A DNA stretch of 64,000 nucleotides from Mycobacteroides abscessus ATCC 19977 (GCF_000069185.1 NC_010397.1:3100001-3164000), one strand, 5' to 3'. Positions 19,157 to 31,824 are shown, counted from the stretch's first letter. Notes: generated by a model not told the origin, from the sequence alone. Numbers and translations: made by a program.

Positions 19157-19809
19157 ATGCCACGACTACGCCAAGTGTCCCGTGCCGAAACCGACGACCG
19201 ACTTGTCCATCGCATGTACGACCAGATTTTCGGCGACCGTGACCCGGTCGCCGATCCGGGCACGACGACGGGCACACCAGGTGACTGGTGGACGGTTTTC
19301 GCGCTCGTTCCCGATGCGCTGAAGCACTCGGTGCAGGGTTTCGCGTTCTACCGCAGCCCCGACCGCAAGCTCGACCCTGTGCTGCGCGAACTCGGCCAGA
19401 CCAGGGCGGGATGGGCACGGCGCAGCCAGTTCGTCTTCTCCCAGCACTGCAAGTCCTGCCGCATGGTCGGCATGACCGAGGAGATGATCGCCGCGATCCC
19501 CTCCTGGAGTACCGCCGAGTGCTTCACTGCGGTGCAGCGCGCGGTGCTGGCCTATACCGACTGCCTGGTCCTCGATGGCGGCCGGGTGCCCGACGGGGTA
19601 TTCGCCGCGCTGCAGGCTCATCTCTCCGACGAGGAGATCCTGGAGCTCACCTACATCACCGCCATGTACGAAATGCACGCCGTGATGAGCACGGCGTTGC
19701 GCTTGGAATGGGATAACCGCGAAGAACCGATCGTGGAGATCGCCGCACCCGAGGGTTTCACATCCTTCGACGTGGGTGACGCCATCGCGCTGAGGCGCGA
19801 CGAAAACGC

Positions 19810-19813
<4 letters not shown>
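19157..19813 (+). CDS. Carboxymuconolactone decarboxylase / AhpD-like protein
   Basis: A 218-residue helical protein of the AhpD-like fold. The redox pair is visible as [11 protein letters not shown] (CxxC); the usual flanking Glu and His of true AhpD are not obvious, so peroxidase activity is uncertain. A second helical section follows ([30 protein letters not shown]). The stop codon shares the bases CTAG with the stop codon of convergent ftsK. Confidence 0.82.
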
Positions 19814-22305
<2,492 letters not shown>

Positions 22306-22431
22306 GGGCGACAGCCTAGTCGCAATAGTCACATCTGCACCATCTGCAACACGGGTAAAACCGCTAGTAAGCAAATGTTTTGTCACCTACGCGAGGCCGC
22401 CCTGAGACAGTCTCGTGACCTGGGAAACGCC

Positions 22432-22992
22432 CTAACGGTCCGGGCGCGGCTTGGTCTCGCCCAGCCAGGACTGATTCGCCGCGATATAGAACTGGTCGCC
22501 GTTGAAGCTGCTCGCCGAATGGCCCCGGAAGCAGTACACGCCCTCATCCTTGGTGACGGCACATTTCACGGCCCGGTAGTTGAAGTAGTTACCCGGTGTG
22601 AGCACGGGTGGACGCGTCGCAGGGGTAAACAGCTGTTCACCGGTCGCGTCGAAATGGGCGCGCCAATCCCCCGGGAACCACGCCACCTGGTTGGTGCCGG
22701 CCGGCGCCCCCGGGAACGAACCGTTGCAGCCGAAGCTGCCGTCTATCCAGATCGCGCAATTGAGTCCCCGCGGCGTCGAGAACCAGGCCCCGTCGGTGTC
22801 ATCCCGCAGGAATTGCTCGAAGTCAGCCTGCCTGAATTTAGTGGCGTTGTTGACGTCCGGATAGGGATTGGGGTCGGCCGAGATGTCCGGATCCGCCAGC
22901 GCGGACATCGGCGAGCCGCCCATCAACCCCAGGGCCAACGCGGTGATGCCCACAATCCGAGTGAGGAGCCCCACTTCAACCTCCAGACGCAT
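22432..22992 (-). CDS. Secreted protein, paralog of the gene at 24519
   Basis: A 186-residue exported protein with signal peptide (residues 1-33, cleavage near SALA-DP). The mature part aligns along its length with the protein at 24519-25022: shared NPYPD, WFSTPRGLNCAIW, SFGCNGSFPGAP, HFDATGEQ and a C-terminal WLGE. Conserved cysteine pairs suggest disulphides. Its promoter region is shared with the divergent MpaB-type oxygenase. No known domain is recognised. Confidence 0.75.
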   Translation of the reverse strand: MRLEVEVGLLTRIVGITALALGLMGGSPMSALADPDISADPNPYPDVNNATKFRQADFEQFLRDDTDGAWFSTPRGLNCAIWIDGSFGCNGSFPGAPAGTNQVAWFPGDWRAHFDATGEQLFTPATRPPVLTPGNYFNYRAVKCAVTKDEGVYCFRGHSASSFNGDQFYIAANQSWLGETKPRPDR

Positions 22993-23074
22993 TCCATGGT
23001 TATCCAGTCAGCAAAATAGCGAGGCCGAGTGTACGGAGGTCTGGCGCCCGCCGGGGTAAAACCGGCCAGGACAA

Positions 23075-23116
23075 TTGACAATGACTGTTGCCAACATTGT
23101 CGATGCTCGCTAGCCT
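23075..23116 (+). promoter_or_regulatory. Promoter and inverted-repeat operator for the MpaB-type gene
   Basis: TTGCCA (23088-23093), 17 bases, and TAGCCT (23111-23116) form a promoter whose start point would be the ATG at 23124. Perfect arms GACAATG (23077-23083) and CATTGTC (23095-23101) straddle the -35 box. A repressor bound there would block transcription of the oxygenase and probably of the divergent secreted-protein gene. Confidence 0.65.
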
Positions 23117-23123
23117 TTTCTTC

Positions 23124-24488
23124 ATGAGTGGCAACGGCGCCCTGCCGACGGTCGGTACCCATCCCCATGACTACTACTGGCGAGCGGGCATGGAACTGCG
23201 CCCCGCTCCCAGCCGCCTGCGGTTCGACTCGATGTGGACCCAATCGCGCAGGGACATTCTGGAACCGTGGATGGACTTTCATGAGGTTCCCCGGGAGACG
23301 GACCGCACCCGCCTGCTGGCGGATCACCTGTGGCAGGGCGACGAACTGATGGACGCCGTAGTGGACAGGATCCGCAAGATGCCGGCCCGCCAGGGCCGGG
23401 CAATGCTCAACCGGGCCCTTGATCACGGCATCGAGTCGATCGAGGATCCGCCCGCCGAATTCGTCGCGTTGTTCGAGCAGCTCGACAATCCGCCGGCGTG
23501 GTACGACCCCGACCTCTGGGAGCGCGGCCGACAGCTGTGGAACAACTCCTCGCTGGCCGCCAAGTTCGGCATGGGGTTCGGCGACACCTTCGGCACCTTT
23601 GTGGGCGACGAGGTCGCCTACGCAACCGGTGCGACAGGCAGATTCGTCAATGACACCCTGCGCCGCAACCTAGAGACCACCGCATGGTTTCGCAAGATGA
23701 CCTACCGCGGTGCGCTGGAGCGCTATGCACAGCCGTTCAAGGACACCGTCCTGGTGCGCCTGATGCACGCACAAGTGCGCGCCGGACTGCGAAGATCCTG
23801 GGGTAACGAACAATTCGCCCACCATGGCAACCCGATCTCCAACTCGATGATGATGGGTGCGGCGATGACCTTCGGCCTCATTCCGCCACTGATCGATCAT
23901 CAGCACGGACGCACCCGCACGCAGGCAGATTTACAGGCCGCCGTCATGTATTGGGCGTACATCGCCTACATATTCGGCGTAGCCGAGGAGCTCATTCCCA
24001 CATCGGTGTCCGAGGGGATGGAGACGATGGACTACATGGTGGCCTATGCCGGCGGCCCCTCGGAATGGACAGACATCATGATGGGCGCCGCATTCGGCTT
24101 CGTGGACAAGGGTTTTGCCGGCCGGGTCGGACGCGCGGTTTTCACCCCAATTCTCGGTGTCGCCGCGTACTACGGCGGCGAGGACCTGGTCCGCGCGCTT
24201 GTACGAGCGACTCCCCTGCGAGACGCCCGGCTACAGCCGTGGACCACGCTCACCGGAATCGCGGTGCACGCCAATGTGACACTGCGACGAGTCGGCGACA
24301 AACTGCCGGGCGCTGCGCGCCGTGCTCAACAACGCGATGGCGAACTGTTGTGGTGGTCGGCGATGCTCGTGAACAAGACGCTGGCCAAGCTGGGTGGTAT
24401 GCACGACATGTCGTACACCCATCACGACGCGACGGCGGCGACACCGGCAGGCTGCCCGGTGCCGCACGCCCCGCGTGTCAGTGCCTGA
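23124..24488 (+). CDS. MpaB/latex-clearing-protein family oxygenase (DUF2236)
   Basis: A 454-residue protein of the DUF2236 group, which includes ER-bound oxygenase MpaB and haem-dependent rubber oxygenase Lcp. The core is recognisable: GFGDTFGTFVGDEVAYATG, RRNLETTAWFRKM, and MHAQVRAGLRRSWG, whose His is the expected haem ligand. The start is the ATG at 23124, which fits a leaderless promoter; an upstream ATG at 23088 lies inside the -35 box. The substrate is unknown. It lies between two paralogous secreted proteins. Confidence 0.85.
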   Translation: MSGNGALPTVGTHPHDYYWRAGMELRPAPSRLRFDSMWTQSRRDILEPWMDFHEVPRETDRTRLLADHLWQGDELMDAVVDRIRKMPARQGRAMLNRALDHGIESIEDPPAEFVALFEQLDNPPAWYDPDLWERGRQLWNNSSLAAKFGMGFGDTFGTFVGDEVAYATGATGRFVNDTLRRNLETTAWFRKMTYRGALERYAQPFKDTVLVRLMHAQVRAGLRRSWGNEQFAHHGNPISNSMMMGAAMTFGLIPPLIDHQHGRTRTQADLQAAVMYWAYIAYIFGVAEELIPTSVSEGMETMDYMVAYAGGPSEWTDIMMGAAFGFVDKGFAGRVGRAVFTPILGVAAYYGGEDLVRALVRATPLRDARLQPWTTLTGIAVHANVTLRRVGDKLPGAARRAQQRDGELLWWSAMLVNKTLAKLGGMHDMSYTHHDATAATPAGCPVPHAPRVSA

Positions 24489-24524
24489 TTCGTGTCAGTG
24501 CCTGATTCGTGTCAGTGCCTAATC
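24474..24524. repeat. Three 17-base tandem repeats across convergent stop codons
   Basis: CGTGTCAGTGCCTGATT occurs at 24474-24490, exactly again at 24491-24507, and with two changes at 24508-24524. The first copy contains the stop of the oxygenase gene, and the third contains the stop of the convergent secreted-protein gene. Confidence 0.95.
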
Positions 24525-25022
24525 CTGGGCGCCCAGCCAGGTCTTACCGGGCGACACCATGAACTGGTTGGTGTAGCTCGCGTAGTTGCCGCCGCCGGTG
24601 CAGTACACATTGTTCTCCGGCGTTGTGGCGCAGCGGGTACTGCCGAGCTCTATGTAGTTGTTCGCCGGCAGCACGCGCTGGGCCTGGCCCGACGAGAATC
24701 GGGGCTGCCCCGTGTTATCAAAGTGCGCCGACGAGTCTCCCCTGAACCAGCCAATCTGGTTGGCGCCGCCGGGAGCACCCGGGATCGTGCCTGTACACCC
24801 AAAGCTGCTGTCCTCCCAGATGCCACAGTCCAAGCCGAACGGCGTCGAGAACCACAGACCTGGCTTGTCCGCGATCCGGAAACCCTCGAAGTCCAGTTTG
24901 GCGTATTTGCTGGTATCCGGGTACGGGTTCTTTTGCGGGTCCGCGGCAGCAGGCAGCGCCGCTCCCGCCGATATAGCCAAGCCAGCGACCGCTCCCGCAA
25001 TCGCAAACAACTTACGCGACAT
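24519..25022 (-). CDS. Secreted protein, paralog of the gene at 22432
   Basis: A 167-residue exported protein. The signal peptide covers residues 1-27 (MSRKLFAIAGAVAGLAISAG, cleavage near PAAA-DP). The mature region mirrors its paralog: KNPYPDTSKYAKLDFEGF, WFSTPFGLDCGIW, SFGCTGTIPGAPGG, HFDNTGQPRF, ending in TWLGAQD. Four cysteines align between the two copies. It diverges from the TetR gene across a near-perfect 9-base inverted repeat. Its function is unknown. Confidence 0.75.
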   Translation of the reverse strand: MSRKLFAIAGAVAGLAISAGAALPAAADPQKNPYPDTSKYAKLDFEGFRIADKPGLWFSTPFGLDCGIWEDSSFGCTGTIPGAPGGANQIGWFRGDSSAHFDNTGQPRFSSGQAQRVLPANNYIELGSTRCATTPENNVYCTGGGNYASYTNQFMVSPGKTWLGAQD

Positions 25023-25048
25023 GATTTGCCTCTCCCCTGTTTCCTAAT

Positions 25049-25069
25049 GACAGTTGCACAGCAGCTGTC
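25049..25069. promoter_or_regulatory. Inverted-repeat operator between the secreted protein and TetR genes
   Basis: GACAGTTGC (25049-25057) and GCAGCTGTC (25061-25069) are complementary at eight of nine positions around a three-base centre. The site lies just upstream of the secreted-protein start. Its outer GACA...TGTC bases resemble the operator at 23077-23101, suggesting one regulator. Confidence 0.6.
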
Positions 25070-25191
25070 TTATGCAGTCTTATCCCGAAAATCATACACA
25101 TACCGGTTAACTGAAACTGCTCTGCTGCGTGACACAGCTACCTTCTGAACCGACCCTTTCGCAGATCCGTAGATTCATCTATGGTTGTGAC

Positions 25192-25758
25192 ATGACCGAG
25201 AAGGTCTCGCGCGATGACTACTTCACTGCCGCTTTCGAACTACTCGCGGCCGGCGGCAAGTCCGCGCTGACCACGACCGCCGTCTGCCGCCGGATTGGTA
25301 TGACGACCGGCTCGCTGTACCACCACTTCGGCAGTGGGGCCGCCTTTTATCGGGCAGTCATCGACTATTGGGAAAACGATGTCACCGTGGCACAACGCCG
25401 GCGTGTGGACGCCGTAGCCGACCCCCGGGAACGGCTCGCGACACTCGAACAGGCTGCCCGCGAAGCCGATCACGAGGTCGAGAAGGCAATCCGCTCCTGG
25501 GCCATGGCCGACAGGTATGTCGCCGCGGCGCAGCAGCGCGTCGACCAGGTGCGCCATGAGCACCTCACAAAGCACTACATCGAGGCGGGATTCACCCCAG
25601 CACGGGCCGATACTCTGGCGCGCATCGGTTTCAGCATCCTGGTCGGTGCCCAGCAATTCGGTACGCGCGTGGATCACAAGCGGCTCAACTCCGCGCTCGA
25701 CGAGTATTCGGCCTGGGTCAATTCGTCGGTGTCGGCGGAGGTGACCACTTCCCACTGA
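25192..25758 (+). CDS. TetR-family transcriptional regulator
   Basis: A 188-residue one-component repressor. The N-terminal helix-turn-helix is ALTTTAVCRRIGMTTGSLYHHFGSGAAF, split over residues 25-52. The C-terminal ligand domain is unspecific. TATGGT (25180-25185) lies six bases before the ATG at 25192, supporting this start over the ATG at 25129. It is divergent from the secreted-protein gene, with an operator-like palindrome between them. Its last 41 bases overlap the 3' end of the convergent membrane gene. Confidence 0.88.
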   Translation: MTEKVSRDDYFTAAFELLAAGGKSALTTTAVCRRIGMTTGSLYHHFGSGAAFYRAVIDYWENDVTVAQRRRVDAVADPRERLATLEQAAREADHEVEKAIRSWAMADRYVAAAQQRVDQVRHEHLTKHYIEAGFTPARADTLARIGFSILVGAQQFGTRVDHKRLNSALDEYSAWVNSSVSAEVTTSH

Positions 25759-26299
25759 CCTTGGTGTACCGGGATATCAGCGCCAGGGCTTGGTCGGGAA
25801 AGAGCTCACGGGGAAATGCTTCACGCGTCCCGGGCCTGTCCGAGAACAGGATCCCCACCGCATGGTCGTTGACGACCACATTCTTGATGTCGGCGTAGTC
25901 GCGCAGAACCATCAGCCGCGTCGTCAGAAATGACTGTCCGAGTAGAGCATTCGGTGTCGGGCGCAGCGCCCAGAAGGTGAAGTCTGACGCGCCGAACTCG
26001 GCGCGCTGCACGGTCCCGGCCGGTATCGGCCGCATCGATTGCCGAGTGCGAGCGCGAATTCTCGACGTGATCAGTGCTGCTGCCGCCGCCACCACGACCA
26101 GGATGACAACACCGGCGGAGATTCCGACAAAAAAGAAGAAGAACGCGACGTACAAGAGCGCCAGCGCCAGCAGAATCCAGACGCCCCGCGACCGCCCGAT
26201 CGTCTGGAGCGCACCCTTGGCAAGCCTGGCCCGGCCATCCTCAGTGAAAAATACCTCCGTCCGGATCGGCAATCCGCCGGGCGGCCCCTGATCGGTCAT
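25718..26299 (-). CDS. Hypothetical membrane protein
   Basis: A 193-residue protein with two adjacent transmembrane segments (about residues 40-60 and 60-80, including an unusual run of six Phe) followed by a basic stretch and a soluble domain of about 110 residues with strands such as RLMVLRDYADIKNVVVNDHAV. That soluble part could be a small beta domain, possibly PH-like, but this is a guess. It overlaps the TetR gene at the 3' ends by 41 bases. Confidence 0.6.
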   Translation of the reverse strand: MTDQGPPGGLPIRTEVFFTEDGRARLAKGALQTIGRSRGVWILLALALLYVAFFFFFVGISAGVVILVVVAAAAALITSRIRARTRQSMRPIPAGTVQRAEFGASDFTFWALRPTPNALLGQSFLTTRLMVLRDYADIKNVVVNDHAVGILFSDRPGTREAFPRELFPDQALALISRYTKVSGKWSPPPTPTN

Positions 26300-26396
26300 G
26301 TCCCTCCCCTAGCCCCTGTTGTCCCGCACAGCCTATCGACCCGGCTCCGTTTCGGTACGGTGGAATCGATCCACCCCCAACGACGAGAGGTGTTCC

Positions 26397-26708
26397 ATGC
26401 CCACTGTGGTCGCGTTCCTGTATCCCCAGCCCGACAAGCGCGACGAGGTTCGTGCCGCCCTCCTGGAAACGATCCCTCTGGTTCACGATGAGCCCGGATG
26501 CAATCTCTACACCCTGCACGAGGCACAGGACCGATTCGTCTTCGTGGAGTCTTGGGCAAGCGGCGAGGCATTGGCCGAACACGGGAAGGCGCCCGCCGTC
26601 ACCGCCATGTTCGGCAAGGTGGGTCCGCTGCTGAGCCAGCCACCGGAAATTGTTGTCGCCGAGGCTCTCCCGGCTGGTGATCCCGCCAAGGGCGACTTGG
26701 TGCACTGA
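26397..26708 (+). CDS. Antibiotic biosynthesis monooxygenase (ABM) domain protein
   Basis: A 103-residue ABM-fold protein (Rv2749-like). The ferredoxin-like fold is suggested by [40 protein letters not shown] and [12 protein letters not shown]. Such proteins act as small cofactor-free monooxygenases or as stress proteins; the substrate is unknown. The ATG at 26397 has GAGAGG upstream. The SDR gene follows after one base, so they are cotranscribed. Confidence 0.87.
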   Translation: MPTVVAFLYPQPDKRDEVRAALLETIPLVHDEPGCNLYTLHEAQDRFVFVESWASGEALAEHGKAPAVTAMFGKVGPLLSQPPEIVVAEALPAGDPAKGDLVH

Positions 26709-26709
26709 G

Positions 26710-27528
26710 ATGGGAAAACTGGACGGCAAGGTCGCGTTCATCACCGGCGCCGCCCGCGGTCAGGGGCGCGCCCACGCGATCAAACTGGCTTCCGAAGGAG
26801 CCAGCATCATCGCGGTCGACATCTGCGCACAGATCCCGTCGGTGGAATACCCGATGGCGACCACCGAGGATCTGGACCTCACCGTCAAAGAGGTCGACGC
26901 CCTGGGGCGCGCCATCTCGGCACACGAGACCGACGTGCGTGACCGGGAAGCCTTGCAGGCGGCGTTCGATGCCGGGGTGCACGATCTCGGGCCCGTCGAC
27001 ATCGTGGTCGCGAACGCCGGAATCGCCACTCTGACTCCCGAATGCGGAGACGACGGCTGGCGGGACGTCCTCGACGTGAACCTCACCGGCGTGTACCACA
27101 CCATCGAGGTGGCGCGACCGTCCATGGTGCAACGCGGGGCCGGCGGTTCGATTGTGCTCACCAGCTCAGTGGCCGGACTGACCGGCATGGTGATGGACAA
27201 CCCCGGAGGACTCGCCTACACCGCCGCCAAGCACGGACTCGTGGGCTTGATGCGCAGCTACGCGAATATGCTGGCCCCGCATAACATCCGGGTCAACACC
27301 ATTCACCCGTCGGGTGTGGCGACGCCGATGCTGATCAATCCGGTCACCGAGAAGCTATTCGCAGATGGCTCGCCCGAAGGCATGTCCGACACCGGAAACG
27401 CCTTGCCCGTCGTCCTGATGGAGCCCGAGGATATGGCCAACACCGTGGCGTGGCTGGTGTCGGAGGACGCTCGGTACATCACCGGCGTCGCGCTTCCCGT
27501 CGACGCCGGATTCACCAACAGGCGGTAA
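26710..27528 (+). CDS. Mycofactocin-coupled type SDR oxidoreductase
   Basis: A 272-residue SDR (Rv2750-like). The nucleotide motif is [12 protein letters not shown], the form seen in mycofactocin-dependent SDRs with a tightly held NAD. It continues with [22 protein letters not shown] and the catalytic YTAAKHG. The insertion after VDICAQ ([19 protein letters not shown]) is also typical of that subfamily. Gene order ABM-SDR-methyltransferase is the same as in M. tuberculosis. Confidence 0.9.
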   Translation: MGKLDGKVAFITGAARGQGRAHAIKLASEGASIIAVDICAQIPSVEYPMATTEDLDLTVKEVDALGRAISAHETDVRDREALQAAFDAGVHDLGPVDIVVANAGIATLTPECGDDGWRDVLDVNLTGVYHTIEVARPSMVQRGAGGSIVLTSSVAGLTGMVMDNPGGLAYTAAKHGLVGLMRSYANMLAPHNIRVNTIHPSGVATPMLINPVTEKLFADGSPEGMSDTGNALPVVLMEPEDMANTVAWLVSEDARYITGVALPVDAGFTNRR

Positions 27529-27529
27529 C

Positions 27530-28399
27530 GTGCCACAGTCGAATCCCGCCGCCCAGACCGCCTTTGGCCCGATGGCCATCACCGCCGTCGAACAGCATGA
27601 GCCTGCGGCGGCCCGGATCGTCGACGACGACCTTGCGGCCCACATCCTGCCCCGTGGCCTGCGGTGGTTCGTCCGCGCCACCGCTTGGGCACCACTTAGG
27701 CACTGGCTGATCAGGCTCACCGAACGCGGCGGGCAGGGCGCCTGGTCGCTCTTTGTGTGCCGCAAGCGGTACATCGATGATCAACTAGCCGCGTCGTCGA
27801 TCGATGCCGTGGTAGATCTCGGAGCCGGCCTGGACACCCGAGGGTGCCGCGTGGCCCGCGCCGCGCCGACTCCGGTGTTCGAGGTCGATCAGGCGGTCAA
27901 CATCGCCATCAAACAGCAGGCCGTCAAAAGAGCGCTGGGTGCGGTGCCAGCGTCGCTTCATCTTGTGCCGGTTGACTTCCAGCGCGACGAGCTGGCCGAG
28001 GAATTGCGGCGCGCGGGTCATGACACAGCCCACCGCACGTTCTTCATCTGGGAGGGGGTGACCCAGTACATTCCCGAGACCGCGGTGCGCGCCACCCTCG
28101 CCTACCTGGGCACTGCGGCCACGGGCAGCCGCCTGGCATTTACCTACGTACAACGCGACTTCATCGACGGTAGCAATCTGTACGGAAACTCAATGTTGTA
28201 CAAGCGTTTTAGGGTGCGCAGTCAGGTATGGATGTTCGGCCTGACGCCAGGTACGGTGGGGCCCCTACTCGCCGAATACGGCTGGCAGGTCCTGGAGGAT
28301 GTCAGTGGTCCGGAGTATCAGCGGCGCTACCTGATACCGGCCGGACGTACGCTCTCGACCACCGAGCTGGAACGGACCGTGCTCGCCGAGAAGATCTAG
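27530..28399 (+). CDS. Class I SAM-dependent methyltransferase (LCM/PPM-like)
   Basis: A 289-residue methyltransferase (Rv2751-like) of the mycobacterial leucine-carboxyl-methyltransferase-like group. The SAM motif is VVDLGAGLDTRG, with acidic motif II in VFEVDQAVN; FFIWEGVTQYIPE marks motif post-II. The GTG at 27530 is one base after the SDR stop; an ATG fourteen codons later is possible. The final TAG shares CTAG with the stop of convergent rnj. The target is unknown. Confidence 0.88.
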   Translation: MPQSNPAAQTAFGPMAITAVEQHEPAAARIVDDDLAAHILPRGLRWFVRATAWAPLRHWLIRLTERGGQGAWSLFVCRKRYIDDQLAASSIDAVVDLGAGLDTRGCRVARAAPTPVFEVDQAVNIAIKQQAVKRALGAVPASLHLVPVDFQRDELAEELRRAGHDTAHRTFFIWEGVTQYIPETAVRATLAYLGTAATGSRLAFTYVQRDFIDGSNLYGNSMLYKRFRVRSQVWMFGLTPGTVGPLLAEYGWQVLEDVSGPEYQRRYLIPAGRTLSTTELERTVLAEKI

Positions 28400-30087
28400 T
28401 CGACGGTGAGCACAGTCGGCACGATCATCGGCTGCCGGCGATAGGTCTCGCCGACCCACTTGCCCACCACCCGCCGCACGGACTGGGCAATGCGGCCGGT
28501 ATCGTTCACCGACTGTTCGGCAAGTGAATTCAGTTCCGTGATCACCAGTTCGGTCACCGGATCCAGCGCCTTCGCGTCGTCGGAGAATCCGCGAGAGAAC
28601 AGCTGTGGCCGGCCCACCGGGCGTCCATTGCTACGCACCACCACAGTGACGGCCACAAACCCGCCGTTGCCCAAGACCAGACGCTCGCCAACCGTGGCGT
28701 CGGAGACATCGCCGTCGACGAGGCCGTGCACGAACATCTTGCCCACCGGTACCCGGCCAGAGATGCGTGCGCGCTCGTTGTGCAGGTCCACGCTGACCCC
28801 GTTCTCCGCCAATACGATGCGGCCTTCCTCCACACCGGTCTTGGCCGCGAGCCCGGCGTTGGCGCGCAGGTGCCGCCAGGTGCCGTGCACCGGCATCACG
28901 TTGCGCGGTCGCACCGCGTTGTAGAGGTACAGCAGCTCGCCTGCGTACGCATGTCCGGAAACGTGAACCCGCGCGTGGGTGTTGGTCACTACCCGAGTGC
29001 CTACCTTGGCCAGGGAGTCGATGATGCCGTAGACCGCTTCTTCATTCCCGGGCACCAGCGACGACGAGAGGATGACCAAATCGTCAGGGGTCAGCGTGAT
29101 CTGGCGGTGATCACCACGCGCCATCCGCGACAGTGCGGCCATCGGTTCGCCCTGGGTGCCGGTGGTTATCAGTACAACCCGTTGCGGTGCAAGCTCATTC
29201 GCGGCCTCGACATTTATGAGGTCACGATCGTCAACCTCCAGGAAGCCGAGCTCACGGGCAATGCCCATGTTGCGCACCATCGACCGGCCCACGAGTGCCA
29301 CCCGGCGGCCGTGAGCCACCGAGGCGTCGATGATCTGTTGTACCCGAGCCACATTGCTGGCGAAGCAGGCCACGATCACCCGTCCGCGCGCGGTTTCGAT
29401 AAGCCGGTTGAGAGTCGGGGCGATCTCGCTCTCCGACGGCCCCACACCGGGAACCTCGGAGTTGGTGGAGTCCACAAGGAAAAGATCCACGCCCCTATCC
29501 CCCAGACCGGACAGCCCGGGCAAGTCCGTCGGACGCCGGTCCGGAGGCAGCGGATCGAGCTTGATATCGCCGGTGTGCAGGATGGTTCCGGCCTCGGTGT
29601 GCACGGCGATGGCCAGCGCATCGGGTATCGAGTGGTTGACCGCGAAGTATTCGCATTCAAACGGCCCGTGGGTGGACCGCTCGCCCTCGGTGACCCTGAT
29701 AAACCGCGGCGTGATGCGGTGCTCCCGGCACTTGGCCTCGACCAGCGCGAGGGTGAACGCGGAGCCGACGACCGGGATGTCCGGACGCATCTTCAGCAGG
29801 AACGGAATGGCCCCGATGTGGTCCTCATGCGCATGGGTGAGCACCAGCGCCTCGACGTCCTCGAGGCGGTCCTCGATGTGGCGGATATCGGGCAGGATCA
29901 GGTCCACACCCGGTTCGTTGTGGCCGGGGAACAGCACTCCGCAGTCGATGATCAGTAGGCGTCCACGGAGCTCGAAAACCGTCATATTGCGCCCGATCTC
30001 GCTGATACCGCCGAGCGCTGTCACGCGCAATGCACCATCAGCGAGCGGTCCGGGCGCCCGCAGGTCCTCGGGTGGGGTAACTGCCAC
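28396..30087 (-). CDS. rnj: Ribonuclease J
   Basis: A 563-residue metallo-beta-lactamase RNase with 5'-exonuclease and endonuclease activity, equivalent to Rv2752c. The metal motif is THAHEDHIGA (HxHxDH), with the beta-CASP region at VALVGRSMVRNM and the later HVSGHAYAGEL. The C-terminal domain is complete. The GTG start directly abuts the dapA stop with no spacer, so the two genes are coupled. Confidence 0.95.
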   Translation of the reverse strand: MAVTPPEDLRAPGPLADGALRVTALGGISEIGRNMTVFELRGRLLIIDCGVLFPGHNEPGVDLILPDIRHIEDRLEDVEALVLTHAHEDHIGAIPFLLKMRPDIPVVGSAFTLALVEAKCREHRITPRFIRVTEGERSTHGPFECEYFAVNHSIPDALAIAVHTEAGTILHTGDIKLDPLPPDRRPTDLPGLSGLGDRGVDLFLVDSTNSEVPGVGPSESEIAPTLNRLIETARGRVIVACFASNVARVQQIIDASVAHGRRVALVGRSMVRNMGIARELGFLEVDDRDLINVEAANELAPQRVVLITTGTQGEPMAALSRMARGDHRQITLTPDDLVILSSSLVPGNEEAVYGIIDSLAKVGTRVVTNTHARVHVSGHAYAGELLYLYNAVRPRNVMPVHGTWRHLRANAGLAAKTGVEEGRIVLAENGVSVDLHNERARISGRVPVGKMFVHGLVDGDVSDATVGERLVLGNGGFVAVTVVVRSNGRPVGRPQLFSRGFSDDAKALDPVTELVITELNSLAEQSVNDTGRIAQSVRRVVGKWVGETYRRQPMIVPTVLTVD

Positions 30088-31011
<924 letters not shown>

Positions 31012-31030
31012 TTAATCCCTACCGGCTGTG

Positions 31031-31082
31031 TTGTATCCCTCGGTTGTATCCCTCGGTTGTATCCCTCGGTTCTACCCCTCGT
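31031..31082. repeat. Four 13-base tandem repeats at the end of thyX
   Basis: TTGTATCCCTCGG is repeated exactly at 31031-31043, 31044-31056 and 31057-31069. A fourth, degenerate copy at 31070-31082 carries the thyX stop codon and its last codons. Confidence 0.95.
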
Positions 31083-31824
31083 AGACCAATGGGGAGATCG
31101 CGACCTCCGTGCCGTCGGCCAGGGTCGCGATATCGAAATCTCCGAAGATGGACGGAGCCAGGTCGGCGAGCTGGCGCAGACAGGCAATGGCGAGCCGACG
31201 AATCTCCACGTCGGCGTGTTCGCTGGCCCTCATCGCGATGAAGTGTCGCCAGGCCCGGTAGTTCCCGGTGACGACGATCCTGGTCTCCGTAGCGTTGGGC
31301 AGCACGGACCGGGCGGCCTGGCGTGCCTGCTTGCGCCGCAGCACCGCGTTGGGAACGTCGGCCAGTGTGGATTCCAATTTCTCCAGCAGCTCGACATACG
31401 CCGCGCGGCTGGCATCTGTGGCCTTACGCACCAGCGCGACGAGTTCCGGGTCGTCCTCGACAGCGGGGGGCAGCACGACGTTCGAGTCGTCCTCCGGGAC
31501 GAATCGCTGGGAGAGCTGCGAGTACGAGAAGTGGCGATGCCGGATCAACTCGTGAGTACAGGACCGCGAGATACCGGTGATGTAGAAGGTCGCCGACGCA
31601 TGCTCGAGCACCGACAGGTGCCCGACCTCGATGACATGGCGCAGGTAACTCTCGTTGGTGGCGGTGCGCGGGTTCGGCTTGGACCAGCTCTGGTAGCAGG
31701 CACGGCCGGCGAACTCGACGAGCGCCGGTCCACCGTCGGCATCGGTGCTCCAGTCGATATCCGGAGGTGCGATGAAGTCGGTCTTCGCTATCAGCTGCAC
31801 GCGCAGCGGCACGATCTCTGCCAC
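31072..31824 (-). CDS. thyX: Flavin-dependent thymidylate synthase
   Basis: A 250-residue FAD-dependent enzyme that makes dTMP from dUMP. The ThyX signature RHRxxSxxxxSxR is present as [13 protein letters not shown]. It is closely similar to Rv2754c over the whole length. The GTG at 31824 has TAGGGT seven bases upstream (leaderless). The frame is open upstream to 32040 but that part lies antisense to the YceI gene. A classical thyA is also present in the window. Confidence 0.95.
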   Translation of the reverse strand: MAEIVPLRVQLIAKTDFIAPPDIDWSTDADGGPALVEFAGRACYQSWSKPNPRTATNESYLRHVIEVGHLSVLEHASATFYITGISRSCTHELIRHRHFSYSQLSQRFVPEDDSNVVLPPAVEDDPELVALVRKATDASRAAYVELLEKLESTLADVPNAVLRRKQARQAARSVLPNATETRIVVTGNYRAWRHFIAMRASEHADVEIRRLAIACLRQLADLAPSIFGDFDIATLADGTEVAISPLVYEG

